Assembly: GCF_024166365.1 (NCBI RefSeq)
Contig: NC_064834.1
Span: forward strand, 72,122,001-72,186,000
From: Elephas maximus indicus
Taxonomy: Eukaryota > Chordata > Mammalia > Proboscidea > Elephantidae
Direction of reading: 5' to 3'
Length of the DNA stretch: 64,000 nt
Part shown: positions 1 to 13,190 of the stretch, in pieces
Numbering within the stretch: position 1 is the stretch's first letter
How the letters are laid out: every line of letters starts with the position of its first letter
Position numbers and translations under genes: made by a program
Notes under the pieces: model-generated
Told to the model about the DNA's origin: nothing
Databases searched by the model: none
What the model saw: the letters and a program-made list of their open reading frames with translations, nothing else

Positions 1-239
1 CTCTCAGGCCCCTCAGGACAGGTTCCTCTGGCCCTGTGCTCTGTTGCCACTGGCTCTGCCACTAGACCCCTTCTGGGCCTCTCACTGTCTTTGGTGTTAC
101 AGCCCTTGACTGGTGTTACAGCTCTTTTAGGAGGTTCCTGGACTCTCTCTCTCTCTATGCTTTTTCTCATCTTTCTTCGTTCTCCTTCTTCCTATTGCTT
201 CTTTTTGTTTGCCTCAAACCTCTGTGGGGTTGGCTGTAT

Positions 240-680
240 ATATACAAAAACTCCTCATAAATTTCAAGGCATGGCCCTCCCACCAGGGCCACAAACTGAC
301 CAATCCCCTCTTGCTAGACCAGAGACACTCCATTTGCATAGTAGGCACGACTGGTCTAAAACCCACCTTATTTGCAGAGTCTATTGACCAATCCCTGCAA
401 GGTACATACAAATCACAGAGCAGGCTGCAGCCCAGGGCCAGGCAGGAAGTATCAAACCAAGTTGTTTACAATTTACCCAGGGAATGTCAATCAACCTGGA
501 CAAAAGTAACAAACTCTCTGGGGCAGAAAACTAGGGCAAAGGTAACTCCTCAGGGTTTAGGGGGAAAATCTGTCAAGCTATTTTTCCAAAGAACCAAGGC
601 AAAAGGCCACATAAAGGAACTCATTTCACCACACTCAGTCACTTCAATATCAAACCAAAGTTTTGATTGGAAAGTTTCAT
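240..680. other. Promoter-like or LTR-like segment with two CCAAT boxes
   Basis: Two near-copies of TGACCAATCCC (about 298 and 385) are roughly 87 bp apart, with an ATTTGCAT octamer (about 333) between them. Spacing and composition resemble a retroviral LTR or an old promoter. No TG...CA ends or target duplication were found, so the family is not assigned. Confidence 0.25.
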
Positions 681-1306
681 CTAAAAGAATCATATAAATA
701 TTATAAATTTACTACGCAGAATCTCATTCATCCTTCTTAGAAGACAGATGAAATCTCCAACTTTAGAATTTGTATTTTGCTATTCTACAAGTTCTGCATA
801 GTTTTCAGAGCTAACTTCTGCCAAATACTGAACTTCATCTTCATGAAACAGTATAACAAACAACCCGGGCTCTATGTCATAATATAAGTTTAATTTAATA
901 GTTTGAATTTCTCATTTAATTGCACAATAAAAGGCTAAATTGGTCAAAGAAATATCAGGAATCCATAAAAAGGCACGGAAGGCATTTTATTTTATTTTTA
1001 GGAAGGAACATCCTTTTCCTATTACTTTGCAAGATATAGGTTGGATTGGAGAGAAAAGACAGAAGTTTGAGAGACCAGACAGGAACCCATTGAGATAGTT
1101 AAAGTGAGAGCTAACAGACGGCGAACTCAAACAGTGCCACCGGAACAGAGGAAGGCGAAAGATGCTAGAGCTATTTGGGAGGTGGAATTGACAGGGCTTT
1201 TCAAGCGACTCCATGTTGGATTCAAAAGAGAGGGAAGAGTAAAGGACAACAACAAGGCTTCCAATGTGGGTGACCAGGGGAATTGATGCCATTCATGGGA
1301 ACACAA

Positions 1307-1516
1307 GGAGACCTGGTAGTGCAACCATTAAATGCTTGGCTGCTAACCCAAAGGTTGGAGGTTTGAACCCACCCAACGGCTCTGCAGGAGAAGGACCTGG
1401 TGATCTGCTCCTGTCAAGATTACAGCCTAGGAAACCTTTTGGGGCAGTTCTACTCTATCGCATAGAGTCGCTATGAATTGGAATCAACTCCACGGCACCA
1501 AACAACAACAAAAATA
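1307..1516 (+). repeat. AfroSINE (long form)
   Basis: tRNA-derived SINE. Head GGAGACCTGGTAG, box TGGCTGCTAACCC, the internal segment ending AGATTACAGCCTAGGAAACC, then the GTCGCTATGA tail and CACCAAACAACAACAAAAA end. The tail matches the RTE 3' end. Confidence 0.93.
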
Positions 1517-2759
1517 ACATGGAACATGAGTAAAGGAGGAGGAGCTGGCGTTGGAAGAACAAGTGGCAATGAAGGGGTCCGACAGTTATTAGAAAGCGGA
1601 GCTTGGGGCAGCGGTGAGAGAAGGGGGTGGAGAGAATGACAGGTGGCCCCAGAGAGTGGATGATACCATTGAAGAAGATAAACAGAGAAATCAGGGGGCC
1701 TTTGTGAGAAGAAAGGAATATTTATGAAGCTATCCTACATAGGGTGTACTGCCAACTCTTTCACCCAGAGCAGAGCCAAAAACCCTCCCTGACTTTGGCC
1801 GAAGCTTTGCAGCTAAAGCGTGCAAAACGATCGGTCGAGTCCTGGGCTGGCTCATGAGCGACACTCCACACCACGGCCACAGCTGGCACACCACTCTCAG
1901 CGAGGTGTTTCTCAAGTTGAGATCCATTTGTCACAGGGGGGCCTCAGGCAAAAGCCCTTCTTAGAAAAGTAATGCGAGGCCAGTCATTCCTGCTCACTGC
2001 GTAAGAAAGTCCTGTGTGTTCCCAACTACAGAGCCACGATTCTAAGTCTCAGAAGTGAAACATAAGACTTTTTGAGTATAATTTCAAAGTTGAAAGCGCA
2101 TGCCGCCTTAGATACAGCATTTTGTCAATGGAATATGAAACCAGCTGTCCTCCCACTGCATATCATTTGGCAATTAAGACAATGTGTTTGCAGGCATAGC
2201 AGGGAGCAAGAATGTGGTGGTGTAGGAATTGTTCACATCCCGAGCATTCTGCCTTCTATGGAACCATCAGCAAGTCTGTATTTCAGCTATACTAACTAGC
2301 CCTGACCTTTCACACGTAATTAACACTTGCAAAGTTTTTTTTTTTTTTCTTTTTTAAATATTGATATAGGCTTGCATGGAATGTAGACACATTTGGTTTT
2401 GATTCTCCTTGACTAACTCTGGGAGTAGCTAAAGATCTCTTTTCCCTGAAGATAATACATAGGTCACCTCATGAATTCTCCAAGTACATCATGTGGGTTC
2501 ACTCGCATGTCTTTTGTGAAAGTCAACGTGAGCCATGGGGCTGTGTCCTGGGAGTCTGGGAAAGCATGGCCCCCCAACTCCCTGAGGAAACAGGGCATTG
2601 GTAACAGATTCGGTAGAGGGGACAACATGTGATGGGTGTCTTATTCCTGGTCAGGTCCCCAACAGTCCTGATATTGATGTCTTATGAAATGGTCCATTCC
2701 CCCAAGCAGACCTTGCGTGTTGGTTACGTATTTAAGATGGTAGCACATGAAAAGAGGGG

Positions 2760-3460
2760 GGTGAGCAACTCAAGTGTCCATCACCTCAACAGATGAACGG
2801 ATAAACAAATGCGACCCATCCATACAACGGGATATTAGTCAGCCATAAAGAGAATGAAGTTGTGATACATGTCACAACATGGATGGACCTTGAAAACACT
2901 ATGCCGAGTGAAATGAGCGACACACAGAAGGATAAATGCTGTATGATCCCACTTACATGAAATATCTAGAATGAGCAAGTGCATAGAGACTGAAAGTAGA
3001 CTGGGGTTTCCAGGGACTGGGAGAGAAGGAGGTAGTGGGGGGTTATTACTTAAGGGATTCAGAATTTTTGTTTGGGGCGATAAAGTTTTAGGGGGAAAAA
3101 AACAGTTGCCGTCGAGCTTACTCCAACTCATGGCACCCCGTGTGTGTCCGAGTAGCACTGCGCTCCACAGGGTGTTCAATGGCTGGTTTTTTGGAAGCAG
3201 ATTGCCAGGCCTTTCTTCTAAGGCACCTCTGGGTGGACTTGAACCTCCAGTCTTTGGGTTCGCAGCTGTTTGTGTGTAAACTGTTTGTACCATCCAGGGA
3301 GTCCTTGGAAATAAATAGTGGTGATGGTTGCACAATATGGTGAATATAATTAATGCCACTGAAATGGGCACTTAAAAATGGTTAAAAATGACAAATTTTA
3401 TGTTATATATATATTTTTTCCCCAATAAAAAATAAATAGAAAAAAGAGGAGTGGAGAAAG
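2760..3460 (+). mobile_element. L1M 3' end, split by an AfroSINE
   Basis: ORF2-end and 3' UTR sequence of an ancient L1: the familiar 'GGATATTAGTCAGCCATAAA' and 'ACATGGATGGACCTTGAAAA' stretches, then a degraded 3' UTR. A SINE interrupts it at 3103-3302. The L1 resumes with 'AAATAGTGGTGATGGTTGCA' and ends in an A-rich tail near 3460. Confidence 0.85.
3103..3302 (-). repeat. AfroSINE inside L1M
   Basis: Reverse-strand SINE beginning GTTGCCGTCGAGC and containing TTTTTTGGAAGCAGATTGCC and AGGCACCTCTGGGTGGACTT. It ends at CCATCCAGGGAGTC. It belongs to the type with the 'CCTGGGTGGT' head and interrupts an older L1, so it is younger than that L1. Confidence 0.88.
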
Positions 3461-3881
3461 GTAGGGAGAACATCTGGGATTGCTCTGTCTCTGGGGGCTT
3501 CGGTCTCAGCACGTGGGCCCATGTGGGTGGGTGGTCAGAACAGGGAGAGGCCAAACAACTCCCCCCATACCGCCTCCTCTACACAGGCCCAGGGAAAACA
3601 AAGGCCCAGGCAGCAGACAAAAATCACCTTATGCATAAGAAAGATGTTGGTGGGGGATTTTCTGGGTTTCTTCTCACAAACAAGGGGGAAGAAAAGCCAA
3701 CAAAGCCACAATTAAAAAAAAAAAAAAAAGATTTGTTTTTTCTCTGCCATTTGATACATGAACAAATCACCAAATTAAACAGCACACTGTTCCATTTCCC
3801 CTGCCTGGATGTTCTGACCTTCTTTCCCAAAATCGACTTTAGGTCAGAGGTCAGCTCTCCACAAACCACTTTGCCTCCAAA

Positions 3882-3967
3882 TAAAAAAAACCAAACCCAT
3901 TGCTGCCCATTGCTGTCCAGTTGATCCCTTAGCAGCTGAGCTCTTAACCACTGCGCCCCCAGGGCTC
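3882..3967 (-). repeat. AfroSINE with internal deletion
   Basis: The reverse-strand tail (AAACCAAACCCATTGCTG) jumps directly to the head region (CTTAACCACTGCGCCCCCAG). The centre is missing. Confidence 0.75.
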
Positions 3968-4059
3968 CGCCTTCAATCAGAGGTAAGCTTTTCTCCCCAA
4001 GAACCTCTGTGGGACCTCATCTGTACTCTCTCAGGCCAGTTCTCGACCTCGATCCATCA

Positions 4060-4365
4060 TGGTTTGGGTCTACCCTCCCCAGCTGTGAACTCCCCAAAAG
4101 CAGAGATCCTGACTGCTCCAATTCTGGCCCTCTGCCCTTTGTGCCTTGACCCCACGAGTTCATGGTTTCATCACTCAACACACATTTACTGTCACTGCCT
4201 CAGGGAGGTCCACTCGTCCGTTGTCTGGCTCTCCTCCTACAACACAATTCCAAGAGAACGGAGACCCAGTGTGTCTCGTTCACCTCAGTGGCCAGCACAA
4301 CATTGGACACAAAGAAGGTGCTCAGATATTTGTTGGGTGGGTGTGTCAATGAATGAATGAATGAG
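4060..4365 (+). repeat. L2 3' end
   Basis: The phrase 'CACAACATTGGACACAAAGA' followed by 'AGGTGCTCAGATATTTGTTG' and (GAAT)n is the standard L2 3' terminus. Upstream text such as CCAGCTGTGAACTCCCCAAA fits L2 3' UTR. Confidence 0.75.
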
Positions 4366-7300
4366 CGAAGCGCATGTGTGCGATTTGGCTTTCAAAGAGT
4401 AAGCAGATTGAGAGCCACGGGCCTCTGCAGGGTGTCAGTCTGCAGCCCAACAGGTGCTGGCTTAGTGTAGGGCTGTGGCATACCCTGGAACCTCCTCTCC
4501 TTGCCAGTTAATTCTGCGACCGGGCCGTCTGGTGACTGCCTGTAAATGTTATCGTGCGCTTGACTCTGTAAGCGGGTCACACAGTTGGGTCTGCTTTTAG
4601 GTGTCTGGCTAGCTTCTAGGGAAAGCAACCATCTCATAAAATCTAGGAAGAGTAAATAGAATTCAAGGCCCAAGAAGGAGTAAAGTGAAAAAGCGATGAA
4701 GTCTTCACAATTAATGTTTTGCCTTGATTCCTCATTACCCTTCACCCTTCAAACATCAGGGAACCCATGGACACGTGAAGCCCTGAAGGGAAGCTGAAAT
4801 TCGATTACAGATGCCACCTGGATGATGCGGGGGGCTCTTTTCTGCTCTCACAGAGGTTTGTTTGTAGGTTTCTCCCTTCCTGCAGGAACTCAGTGAGGTG
4901 CCAGTGAACAATTCCCAGGGGAAGAGTGTGTTCACATGTGTAAGAACGCCTTTGCGGCCGTTGCAAGAACCTCTTACCAAACACAAAATGAATTTAAGAG
5001 GCAAAGTCCAAATTAGCTAGAGATTACACTGATGCCCTTTAGAATTCATAGCGGCACCTTCTATTTTTTTGGTGCGTGCGCTAAACCAAAACCAGGCTGC
5101 TCACAAGTACAGGACCCATGCGCTCATTAGGTCAGAAACTCATTATGTAAAGCAACCGCTCTACCAGCAGCCAAATGTCCCTGACCATCCCTCCCCATGT
5201 GTCCCCTTGCCTACTCAGAGGGTCAATCCGAAGCTGTTCTTGAGGTCCTTTATTTGTTCCATTCTCTCACTGATCACTTGGCAGCAGGTGACCACGACGG
5301 TCCCTGCCTAGACGCAAGTCTCCACAAGTGTCACCTTCACCTTTTGGTGACATAAGAAAGGGCACATTCACGGAGCACCTATTTATCCCCACCCACCTGC
5401 CCGTTCCTTTCAGGTGAGCGGACAAGCAGGCAGATCAAAGGATGGCTTTCTTAGTGATAATCCTTAGTCAGTACACCTTAAAAAGCAAACAGACTGGGCA
5501 CTTTTCTAGAGTGATAAAGCAAAACTATTTTATATGGCTCCAATTTACAACTCTGCCTTATGGGCGTTTCAAGGGTTCTTAATGAGTTAAGAGCCTGTGG
5601 GTTTCAATATGGTCCAGTTTGGACTCGCTTCTCAGGAATGCTTCCTAAACATTGCCACTGAGTGTGTGAAACTGACCCCGAGGAGGCGAGGCAGCCCAGC
5701 GTCCCAGCAGCATCCACACTGCACACGCCTGTTTTCTCCAGGGAGGTTTCACCAGCCATCCAGATCTTGGCCTCATTTACTGGCACCAACGTGCATCCTT
5801 CTTATGGCTTCAGTTGTGTGGGTATTTTCTAGAGCCTTAATTAAGAGAGAATTGCCAAGTGGAGAAAAGGTGCCTGATAAGGTCCTTGACAATTTGAACC
5901 TGTGAAACTTGAAGGGGTTGGGGTGTGAGGAAACAGACCCAGAAGACCAAGAAATAGGAAAGAAAAGACCTCCGGGTTGGTGTTTATGGAAGGAAGAGAT
6001 AGGAAATAAGGCAGAAAAAGGAGCCGAGGCACACCAGGTAGGGGAGTTCGTGAGGATCTGTGTGAAATCTCCGACTGGGAGAGGGATGAGGTCAGATGGA
6101 CGGTGCGCTGAGAAGATTAACCTGGTGGCTTGTGCGACATGGGCCTGGGGAGGGCGGGAGGAGACTGGTGGAAAGGCTACCGTAATAACCCAGAAAAAAG
6201 CACTGGGAACTGCACCAGCCTAGTAAGGCCGGCAACAGGGAGGATGACTCGTGAGATGCTGGGATACTAGGTTAGCATGGCGAGCTTGTGACTAAATCAC
6301 AAACCAGCAAAAGATGCTGCTCACAGGAGGGTCTCCTGCTCACAACCACCTTAATTACGGAAGGAAGAATGAGTTCAAAGCCAACTCAAATCTGACCAAA
6401 AAAATGGAAATATGGGAAATGGGAAACGGAATTTATATGAAAAACGTTGGCCAGTGGACCAAAAGAAAGGCCTTGCTGTGCAGATTTAGTCAGAACTAAA
6501 AAAAACGAAGAAAGAAAAAGAAGGCACGGAAGCTTCTTTATGCCCCCTGGTGGCCTTTGTGAAAACTTAACTGCAAGGGCAAAAAGAGGAAAGGGGACCA
6601 ATTTCCTCCACTTAGTACCCAAAATATCAACCGAGCAAATAGCACTGGGAACAGTAAGGACATTTCAGGATACACATTCCCTGGCAATAGCTCCCTTCCT
6701 GCCTGCGGTTGGCATGTCGAGGTCCGGCCAAAGCCGGGGTCTTCTCCAGTATATCTGAGCAGGTGGTCCTGTCCACTTCCTAGCTGGATGGTGGACTTGG
6801 CTTCCACTGAGGCTGCTCTCAGAGAAGTTGCTAGAGTGTGATCTGTGATCACAGCGCTTCTGACAGAGCTCGGGAAGCAGCTCGACCAACCTTCGTGTCA
6901 AATCCCCCCGACCCAGGGGGTTGCAGGAAAACACTGTTAATGTATACTTTTTTGAAAAGAAAAGCAACGAATCTATTTCTAAGTCTTCTCTTCCACCTCA
7001 CATCCTCCCACCCTACCCTACCCCCACGAAGAAGCACCCTCAAATACTACGTAATGGCACTCTTTTTCCATTCTAAACAACGTGCTTTTGATTTCCTGAC
7101 CCATTCAATAATGCCCTCTGGCTAACCTATGGCTCGGTGAAAAGCCAGTTTTAAGATGTAATGCCTCCTACAGAATTGGCCTCCATGAAGAAGAATGCAG
7201 GAGAAAGAGGAAGAAAAGCCGGAGCCATTGGGGGCGAGATGAAAACAGTCCAGACATTATCAGTTCAACTGTAACTGGATATGGTGGCCTGCTGGGCAAA

Positions 7301-8054
7301 GCAATCAGCGGAGCCCACGCAATGCTGCTGGTTGTCCAGATATCCTGTTGTTTAGTTTTGTCTCAAACAAAACAAACAGAAATGCGCATAATTGTACTGA
7401 GGCCTAAAACCCGTTTTATTCCCTCATTATACCAAGGAAATCCTGAATAGCTGCACCACTGGACTGTGGCTCTCTCCCTGGGTTCCTATGAATAATTGTT
7501 TATCCACATTCTATTAGAGAAAGGCAGCCGTCAGAAAGTTCTTACCCTTTAACATCAGAGTATCCTTTGTGAACAGGCATTTAAAATGGATTCAAATTCC
7601 ATGGTCTTGAAAACTGGTTCCATATTGTGAGTTTTGCAGACCACTGTAACTTATCCAGTAATGGAATCTTATTACTTTAATAATGCTGAATGGAAATATT
7701 TTAGATACATTAAGCTTTTTCCTGTATAAGAATACACTGAATCTATTATAATCATTTCCTTGACAACTCGGCATGGTCACTGTGAATGTCAAGTGTAAGA
7801 CCGACCGAAAACTGCTGTTTGCTCAGATGCTGTTGAGATGTTTAGGTGCTGAGATGCCTTGGACTGGTAGGGTTTACTCCTTCTCTTTTCTTTAAAATTT
7901 TGTCAGAATTTTATTTTTATTACCTTCTTTTTGCTGGCGCCTCTGCTCTGCTTTGGGAAGGTTTAACAGCTAAAGCAGCTTGCAGCAGCAAGGCAGAGCG
8001 CCAATCTCACCAACTCCTGGGACCTGGGTACAAGCCCGCCCAGTTCACAGCTCC

Positions 8055-8165
8055 TGAAGAGGAAGCTGAAGCTTGACTTTGTGGCGCTTGTTCAAGGTTA
8101 CACAATTAGTAAGCGATCCTGGGGCTTGTACTCAGTCCTGTTTGTCTTTGGAATCCAAGCCTCCT
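8055..8165 (+). repeat. MIR
   Basis: 'GAGGAAGCTGAAGC', then 'CTTGTTCAAGGTTACACAAT', then 'TAGTAAGCGATCCTGGGGCT' and a 'GAATCCAAGCCTCCTGT' end match the MIR core and 3' half. Confidence 0.75.
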
Positions 8166-9869
8166 GTCCCCTGCCCCGATTTTTTTTTTTTTTTTTACCT
8201 AAGGGCTAGTCAATGGTGGCATGTGGTCAGGTAGTCCCACGTCTGATGTCAGGACTCCCTGCCACACAGTCCTTCCTTCCCTCCTCCCAAGTCCAGCCCC
8301 ATTGTCTAGGTGGGCACTGTGCACTGCCAGGCAGCACAGTTGGGCACACTGTGGGAGCTGGCCAGGAGATGATGGGCACCTTCCTGTTAACATGTCCAAC
8401 TCTATCATTCTTCTTTGGCACCAAAACTCTTCAGAGATGTGTCTCTAGAAGCCCACTCTCCTCCCCTTGGCCACACGGAAATCCCACGGAGACCGAAAGG
8501 CTGCCCCACAAGTACAGCGTAAGCGCTGGTCCATTCTAGCCAATTGTAGCTGCCAAGAGGCAATTCTTTCTTCCTTCTTTGCCTTCCTTTTTGATACTCC
8601 ACCTATATTCCAGAAGGGGAAGTGGTGAGATAAGCGACCTGCAGATAAACCAGGTCAAGTGTGCATCACACACCGATAGTGCTGACAAAGAAGTTTCCCT
8701 ATCTCAGCAAAGGCAAAAAAAAAAAAAAAAAAACCCGGAATAAAAATGGGTAATGCACTTGTAACAAGGTCAAACCTTTCCCTTGGCTTTTTCTCTAAAC
8801 TTGCTTCCTTTATTTCCAAACTTTCCCAACAGTATCTTCTTAGATATCATTAGAAATATCAATTAGTGCAAGTACAACCCACCAGCTGCTGTGGACGCAC
8901 GGCCCTTCATTGCACACAGCTGGCCATACACCAACACCTTTCTGGCCTTCTTAGTAAGGTAGCGAATCGGATGGTACTAAGTAGTGTACCATGTGGCTCT
9001 CAAGAATAGGAGAAAACCAGGGAGACTAGAGAGAGTAATTTTTAATAATTACATTCACTTGAAAATGCCTTTCTGTAGACATCGCCCATCATGCTGTGGA
9101 CCTGGGACCTGGACCTCCCTTCAGATCTGCCACAGCCCCAAGCTCTGCTTAAGGGGTGGTGGCAACCAACGTGGCCAAGTCAGTCCAATCCAGCTTCCCT
9201 GCACCTAAATTTACAACCTCCACTGAAATTCTCGAAGAGCTCTGTCTTCAACATTGACGTATACTTTTGGCTAGAAGTAGACCGTGCTAGGAAAACATCC
9301 GCAATCACCACAACCTTAAAAAATACAATAAAGGAATAAAACATCTTCCAAAGGTAAGGCTGTAAATCTATGTAACCTGTCTTACAGATTGGCTTACTCA
9401 AGAGAGTTTCCGCCAGCTGTACATTAAATGGTATAATAGGGAGTCATATTGATGATTTACTTCTTCCCACCTTTCTTTTACAAAGTCAGGTCAGCCCACG
9501 TTTTTGGGTTGACTTCTTCTTGGAGATGCACTGAGATCCTTTGATGGCTGTAGATTTGAGACTGTTATTGATAAAGTCATGAACTTTTTTTCCTTTTTGA
9601 TCAAAATCAACATGTAACTAGAACAACAACTAGAAACCTGGGAGAAAATTCAAACTGAATTTAAAAAACAGGAAATAATAAAACAGCAGGAATCGTGTAT
9701 GAATATTTCTGAATTACTCTTTCAGTCATTCAAATTGGTCTTTAACGAAGTGTCTTCTGTGTAAACAGTCTACCTGTAGGTGACAGTGACACAGCAGTTA
9801 TCTTAGGAAACTGACATCATCAGCCCAGTGATAACAAGATACTATGGATTCACACATTTGGAATAAAGA

Positions 9870-10009
9870 CCTGTTGCCGTCTCACAGAGACCCTACAGGT
9901 CAGAGTAGAACTGCCCCACAGACTTTCCAATGAGCACCTGGTGGATTTGAACTGCTGACCTTCTGGTTAGCAGCTGTAGCACTTAACCACTACGCCACCA
10001 GGGTTTCCA
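9870..10009 (-). repeat. AfroSINE
   Basis: Reverse-strand copy: GTTGCCGTCTCACAGAGACC near the left end, AGCAGCTGTAGCACTTAACC, and CACTACGCCACCAGGGTTTCC at the right end. Confidence 0.93.
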
Positions 10010-10219
10010 TACATACGCATAGTGTTATTTTAAATAAATAATAGCTGCTCTTAAATCTAAGAAGGAACTAGATTGCACAATGGAAATTACAAATGGGAAC
10101 CCAGAAAGTGTCAAAATAAGTCGCCCCAAATGTTTTGCTATAAAAGCTCCGTGGTGTTTTGCCATCTAGAAACTCAAAGAAAGGTATGATGCATTTTAAT
10201 TTTTTAAATCACCTTACCA

Positions 10220-10680
10220 CAGCTATCCAATAGAACTTTCTGCATTGTCCAATATGGTAGCCAATGGCCACAACTGGCTACTAAGTACTTGAAGTGTGGC
10301 TAGTGAGGCTGAGGAAATTGATTTTTAATTTTATTACATTTTAATTAACTTTAATAGCCACATGTAGCCAGTGAATTCCTTATTGGATGTTGAGTGCTGT
10401 CGAGTCAATTCCAACTCATAACAACCATATGTGACTGAGTAGAACTGCCCCATTGGGTTTTCTTGGTTGTGATCTTTACAGTAGCAGATCGACAGGCCTT
10501 TCTCTTGTGGAGCCACTGGGTGGGTTCAAACAGTCAACATTTTGGTGAGCAGCCAAGCACCAGGGCTCCTAAAAAGGTTACTACAGCTTAGAATTTTTTG
10601 AGAAAAATTAACCCATCAAATAATATTGAGGGTGCAATTTTTATTTTTTGTGTCTCACATATTGGATAGTGCGGCTTTAT
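10220..10680. mobile_element. Palindromic nonautonomous DNA transposon fossil
   Basis: The left end (CTATCCAATAGAACTTTCTG) and the right end (ATATTGGATAGTGCGGC, on the opposite strand) are near-inverted copies. The middle contains TAGCCACATGTAGCCAGTG, known from abundant mammalian MER-type hAT fossils. An AfroSINE interrupts it at 10386-10570. Exact subfamily not assigned. Confidence 0.65.
10386..10570 (-). repeat. AfroSINE nested in DNA transposon
   Basis: Reverse-strand long-form SINE (GTGCTGTCGAGTCAATTCC near the left end, GCAGCCAAGCACCAGGGCTCC at the right), inserted into the fossil at 10220-10680. Confidence 0.9.
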
Positions 10681-11501
10681 CAGTTGGTGTGACTCCTTAC
10701 CGTAGTCTTATAAATTCAAACTCTTTACCAAGCTGATCCTTTGAATCAAAACTGGGAATAAATCACACTAGTTACTAGCTTTAATTAAGGATGCTGTCCT
10801 TCTCTTCCTCTTTCTCTGTATAGAAATGTACCTATCATCTTTGCTTTAATGGTTAATAACTTACATCAGTAACCATTAGCTTTCAAACTGCAGTCTTGGC
10901 CACCTCTCAATATTTTAAAATATGCTGGGGAAGCACAGAGGTCTGTCCACATACAAGTGAGCTAAGAGCCCTGAACTCTGAATTCACAAACCTGGAATGC
11001 TATTTTTCTTCTTTCTTGATGATCGAAAAGCTCCATTAGTTGAGAGATGCTATTCAGACTCGCTGAGTACTGAATTGACAAAGTGTGATGAATTGGACTT
11101 CATGAAGTATTCATGAGTTCTCATTTAACACTAATTTAAAAAAAAAAAAAAAAGGCCTATGTGAGATGATTTTAAGACTCTGGCAGAGACCTCCGAAAGC
11201 GTGCAAAACTGAGGTTCAGGGGGAAAATTCAATCCAAAATCACACAGTTGAACTACACAAGTCAGGAGCACAACGTTGAAGCTTTTTTTGTGATAATGCT
11301 TCTCTTCTGCAGCAGTAAAATAAAACATTAATGTCAAATCCCACTTTTTGCATTCTGATCTAATCAATCTTTAATGATGAAAGAAACAAAATATTCGTGC
11401 TTGTCACTGCTGGTCTGCTCTATGCCTGCCAGGCAAGTGAGGATGCTTTGCTCTGCTTTTCCAGTAGGTTAAACATTTACATTTCAGTATCTTATTATGA
11501 A

Positions 11502-11710
11502 GGAGCCCTGGTGGCATAATGGTTACGCACTTGGCTGCTAACCAAAAGGTTCGTGGTTTGAGTCCCCCAGCTGACCCATGAAAGAAAAGACCTGGCAATC
11601 TGCATCTGTAAAGACTACAGCCTAGGAAACCCTACAGAGCAGTTCTTCTCTCTCCTGTAGGGTCACTGTGAGTCTGAATCAACTCGATGGCACCCAGAGA
11701 CAGCAACAAC
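11502..11710 (+). repeat. AfroSINE (long form)
   Basis: Head GGAGCCCTGGTGGCATAATG, box TTGGCTGCTAACC, ACTACAGCCTAGGAAACC, tail CAACTCGATGGCACCC ending CAGCAACAAC. Confidence 0.94.
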
Positions 11711-12110
11711 ATGTTTTGGCCTGTCTGTCTCTTTACTGCACTCCAAATTTCAGATGAAAAGATACGAGGAGGAAACCAAACTATAAAAACTTGAGAACTA
11801 TTTTAAAGCTCCAAATGAAGAACAATTTGGCACACAAAGCATCTTCGGCAGCTCTACGTCTTCGTCTAATTGAAAAATAGTTAATGGGACAATATTTCCT
11901 AGATAGGACTGATGACACCAACTGTGACCACCAACTGGATATAAAAAACATAGTTTTACTTAGAATAAAATCTGAAAATAGCCAATGCATTTTAAAAGGT
12001 AAAGAACTTAGCTAAATTAATAATAGTGGTGGTGTTCTCCACCCTTTTCAGTAAACCCATCTAAAGACCTTTCTATTAAGAATCAATACATCAGAAGCTT
12101 AATTTGTTTT

Positions 12111-12307
12111 GGGGTCCCTGGGTGGTGCTATTAACATGTTTAGCTGCTAACCACAAAGGCCGTAAGTTCAAGTCCACCCAGAGGTTGGAAGAAAGGCCTG
12201 GCAATCTACTTCCCAAAAAGCAGCCATTGGAAACCCAATGGAGCACAGTTCTACTCTGACACACACAGGGTCATTATGAGTTGGAATCCACTTGACGGCA
12301 ACTGGTT
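12111..12307 (+). repeat. AfroSINE
   Basis: Head GGTCCCTGGGTGGTGCTATT, box TTAGCTGCTAACC, tail GAGTTGGAATCCACTTGACG then GCAACTGG. Confidence 0.92.
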
Positions 12308-12612
12308 AATTTGTCCCAAACAACCCTAAGTGTTCAAGTAAGAAATTTTTCCAATCGGAAATGTTAGAGAAGAACACACTGTAAAAACCACAGTTAGGTC
12401 TCCCAGTAAATGTTTAGTAGAATGGACAAGAAGAGGGGCACCGTTCTAAAAGCTACGTCTTCTGAACCTTTAGGTAAAGAGAAAATGCCTACTGCCCAGT
12501 GACAGGCAAAGGGAGCTGGGCGATGGGAAACAAGAACAGTGTTACCAAGGGTAGCAAAGTGCTAATAAAAACTAGTAATGCAGGTCAATTACAACTCCTA
12601 GTACCCAGAAAT

Positions 12613-12808
12613 AGAAGCCCTGGTTGCGCAGTGGTTAAGCACTCAGCTGCTAACTAAAAGGTCAGCAGTTTGAACCCACCAGACCCTCCACAGGAGAAAG
12701 ATGTGGCAGTCTGCTTCCATAAAGATTACAGCCTTGGAAACCCTGTGGGACAAGTTCTGCTCTGTCCTGTAGGGTCGCTATGAGCTGGAGTCGACTTGAC
12801 TATGGGTT
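12613..12808 (+). repeat. AfroSINE (long form)
   Basis: Head GAAGCCCTGGTTGCGCAGTG, box CTCAGCTGCTAAC, AGATTACAGCCTTGGAAACC, tail GAGCTGGAGTCGACTTGACT. An imperfect flanking duplication around TAGTACCCA is visible. Confidence 0.93.
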
Positions 12809-12841
12809 AGTACCCATAAGGAAGAGACAAAGTCTGAAACC

Positions 12842-13190
12842 CTCTTTCTCAAAATAGACACAATGAAATATTATGCAGCCATGAAAAAGGATGATTTCTA
12901 CCTCATTTATTTTCATGTTCACAACAGATCAAGATGTTCGCAATATATTGAGTAGCTAAAAAAGATTATGAAACAATACCCATCAAATAATTCCATTTTT
13001 ATTTAAAAATAAAACTTATGCACCTATGTACATAGGAAAAAGATTGGAAGGATAAACACCAAGACGTGAACAGTCGTGAGTAGTAGTGATGGGATTATAA
13101 GTGATTTTTATTTTTTCCAATATTCTTTTCTACACAGTCTAAATATTCTCTGGTGAACACTGTCCATTTAAAATAAGGAAAACAGTAAAG
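12842..13190 (+). mobile_element. L1M/L1ME 3' end fossil
   Basis: 'AATGAAATATTATGCAGCCA' and later 'AAACAATACCCATCAAATAA', 'GTGATGGGATTATAAGTGAT' and 'TTTTATTTTTTCCAATATTC' are the familiar end of ORF2 and 3' UTR of ancient L1M elements. Confidence 0.8.

Noticed and set aside
209..697. 162-residue plus-strand frame near the window start
   Set aside because: No splice signals, no recognisable domain and biased composition. Treated as chance within an unassigned repeat-like region.
2835..3371. 178-residue minus-strand frame
   Set aside because: It spans an L1M 3' end and an inserted SINE, so it is chance readthrough of repeats.
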